DNA of 10,135 nt, from positions 13,690 to 23,824 of the forward strand of contig RWJK01000215.1 in assembly GCA_004335835.1 (NCBI GenBank). The letters run 5' to 3'. Made by a program: the position numbers and the translations under genes. Below are positions 8,363 to 10,135 of this stretch, piece by piece. The number at the start of each line of letters is the position of its first letter. The stretch's first letter is position 1. The notes below the pieces were generated by a model. That model did not search any database and was not told where the DNA came from. It saw nothing but the letters and a program-made list of their open reading frames with translations. The stretch comes from Scenedesmus sp. ARA3. Taxonomy: Eukaryota > Chlorophyta > Chlorophyceae > Sphaeropleales > Scenedesmaceae.

Positions 8363-8910
8363 TCACAGCAGGCCACCCAGGGCCGCCAGCAGCTGCGCGC
8401 CCGCTGCTGCTGCAGCCCGCTGCGCCTCAGGCAGGCTGCCTGCACCCAGCACGGCACCCACCAGCAGGCTGCCGGCCTTCAGCGCAGCAGCAACAGCCAG
8501 CCGCCGCTCCTCGGCCGCTGCAGCAGCAGCAGGCCCGCCAGCAGGTGCAGCTGCAGCCTGCTGCTGGTGCCTGAGCGCTGCCGCCGCTGCCGCTGCAGCA
8601 GCAGCAGTCAAGCTGTCGGCAGCGCCTGCAGCTGCGCCCTGCTCATCAGCAGCAGCAGCGGCTGCAGCAGCACCTGCTGTTGCTGCATCTGCCATGCGCT
8701 GCTCCTCAGCTGCTGCTGTCTCGTCATCAGCGCCGCCGCCACTGGCAGTCGTGGCAGTGTCGTCACCGCCTGCCCCACAACCACCAGCAGAAGCAGTGCC
8801 GGCGGCAGCAGCTGCTGCTGCAGAGTCTGCTGCGGCCGCTGCGCTGCCCTGCATAGCCGAAGTAGCGCCTTGCTGCCGCTGCTGGCCTGCACTGGGCTCC
8901 TGCTTGGTTG

Positions 8911-8957
<47 letters not shown>

Positions 8958-10135
8958 GCTGCAGCTGCTGCTGCCGCTGCGGCAATTGCTGCCAGCAGGT
9001 CGTGCTGGCTGGCTTCTGCAGGGCTAAGCTGCACATGCAGCGCAGCAGCAAGCAGCTCGGCCGCATCTGCTGCTGTCGCTGCATGTGCCTGCTGCTGCTG
9101 CTGCTGCCGCCGCTCCGCATCTCGCAGTGCTGCTGTGGCCAGTGCCTGCAGGTCAGACAGCGGCTGCTGCTGCTGGCTGTGGTGTGCAGCCTCTGGCTGC
9201 TGCTGCTGGCTGCTGCGCTGTGCTCGCCTGCCAGGCTGCTGCCATGCACCTTCCTGCATGTCTGGCTGCTCACCCATGCCAGCTGCTGCTGCTGCCGCCA
9301 GTTGGTCCCTGGGCGATGGGGCATGGCTCGCTGACACTGCATGCGCCGTATCAGCAGCAGCAGGCAACCAGCTCCTGCCTGACCCTACCTGCTGCTGCTG
9401 CTGCTGCCATGGATCTAGGCTGGCTCCAGCTGCTTGGCTGCCGGCAGGCGTGTGTCGGCCGCCCTCACCCTGCTGCTGCTGCTGCTGCAGTTGCTGCAGC
9501 TGCTGCAGAAGCGCCTCAGCCGCCGGGCCGTGCATTCCCTTGAGTGTGCCCAGCAGCGCATCAAGCATGCCTGGCGCGCTACCAGCAACAGCCGCTGCTG
9601 CTGCGGCTGACACTGCAGCAGGGTGCTGCTGGCTGCTGAGATCCAGCCCATGCTGCTGCTGCTGATAGGCCCCGTAGCTGCTGTCCATGCCAGCTAAGGC
9701 TGAAGCTGCTCTGCTGCCGCCGCCAAACACATCATCAGGATGGCCACCTGGCTGCATGTAGCCAGCAGCAGCAGCAGCGGCAGCAGCAGCAGCAGCATCG
9801 GTGCCGCCAGCAGCTGCCCCAAACCGCCCCGGGCCCTGGCTGTACACCTCAGCAGCGCCAGGCCCTGAAGCCCCACCATACATGGAGCCTTGCTGCTGCT
9901 GCTGCTGCCGCCCCCAGCCGCCACTGGGAGGCATGGACCCCGGGTGGGGCTGCATCGGCCCACCTAGCCCCGCTGCTGCTGCTGCATACGCACCCATGTG
10001 CGGCTCATCGGTCTCGTAAAACCCTGCAGGGCCCGGCCCTAAACCACCAGGGCCCAGGGCATAGCCCCCGCTGCTGTGGCTGTAGCTGCCAGGTGGGCCG
10101 TAGCCAGCTGCAGCAGCAGCACCGCCAGCCACCAG
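8363..10135 (-). CDS. Ala/Gln/Gly-rich low-complexity protein, 3' end of gene, 5' partial
   Basis: A single frame stays open from the window edge to TGA at 8365-8363, giving 590 visible residues; the start is outside. Residues 1-115 are rich in Gly, Pro, Tyr, Ser and Met, with a Q6 run at 77-82, and look prion-like and disordered. Poly-Ala and poly-Gln runs alternate after that. Possible helices include MLDALLGTLKGMHGPAAEAL and LQALATAALRDAERR. Q394-Q408 is an unbroken CAG run. The last 45 residues (EERRLAVAAALKAG...LLAALGGLL) are a hydrophobic Ala/Leu helix with strong C/G third positions. CAG-type repeats keep several frames open, so length alone is weak evidence. I favour this frame because it is the longest, its non-repeat parts have varied residues, and the T/G-rich downstream DNA lies on this strand. 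Such proteins are often transcription or RNA-binding regulators, but no domain here shows that. Confidence 0.7.
8912..8956 (-). repeat. Uninterrupted (CAG)15 trinucleotide repeat
   Basis: Fifteen CTG units on the + strand, CAG on the coding strand, encode Q15. Purity over 45 bases makes length variation between strains likely. Shorter CAG runs occur elsewhere in the same exon, for example around 9890-9907. Confidence 0.97.

Noticed and set aside
8205..9665. Long + strand open frame of 486 codons, very rich in Cys and Ala
   Set aside because: It is antisense to the Ala/Gln-rich exon. CTG repeats contain no stop in any frame, so long frames are expected; poly-Cys and poly-Ala with no domain is a repeat artefact.

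Overview
The window looks like nuclear DNA of a green alga, most likely a chlorophycean. Exons are GC-rich with C or G at third positions. Introns are 270-590 bases with GTGAG/GTGCG-type donors and mostly GCAG/CCAG acceptors. TGTAA motifs, the usual chlorophyte polyadenylation signal, lie after the genes. Long runs of CAG/GCN codons give poly-Gln and poly-Ala. There is no sign of an operon, ribosome binding sites, an organellar gene, a transposase, a tRNA, an rRNA or a CRISPR array. No single-frame open reading frame describes the two left-hand genes. They were rebuilt here from protein similarity, splice-site consensus and codon phase.

Left part, + strand. Positions 1-2132 hold the 3' five exons of GAR1, the H/ACA snoRNP subunit. 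They encode the end of the conserved core domain and then a long RGG/FGG tail spread over four exons. A TGTAAC at 2465 is its probable poly(A) signal. A roughly 480-base gap follows. Positions 2959-4430 then hold a small four-exon gene, including a 13-base micro-exon, for a predicted 123-residue chloroplast-targeted protein with two cysteine pairs. I do not recognise its family with confidence.

Middle part. From about 4431 to 6130 the + strand is visibly rich in T and G and has no convincing gene. I read it as 3' UTR and intergenic DNA of the small gene. Near 6130 the bias flips to C and A on the + strand, meaning T and G on the - strand. Just past the flip, 6303-6440 carries a composite set of short tandem and direct repeats. 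The flip probably marks where two convergent transcription units meet.

Right part, - strand. Positions 10135-8363 are the 3' end of a gene whose 590 visible residues form one open exon rich in Ala, Gln and Gly, including an uninterrupted CAG15 tract. A - strand TGTAA at 7580-7576 would give it a 3' UTR of about 0.8 kb. The three genes do not form an obvious pathway. GAR1 acts in the nucleolus, the small gene product probably acts in the chloroplast, and the third has the look of a disordered protein of unknown role.
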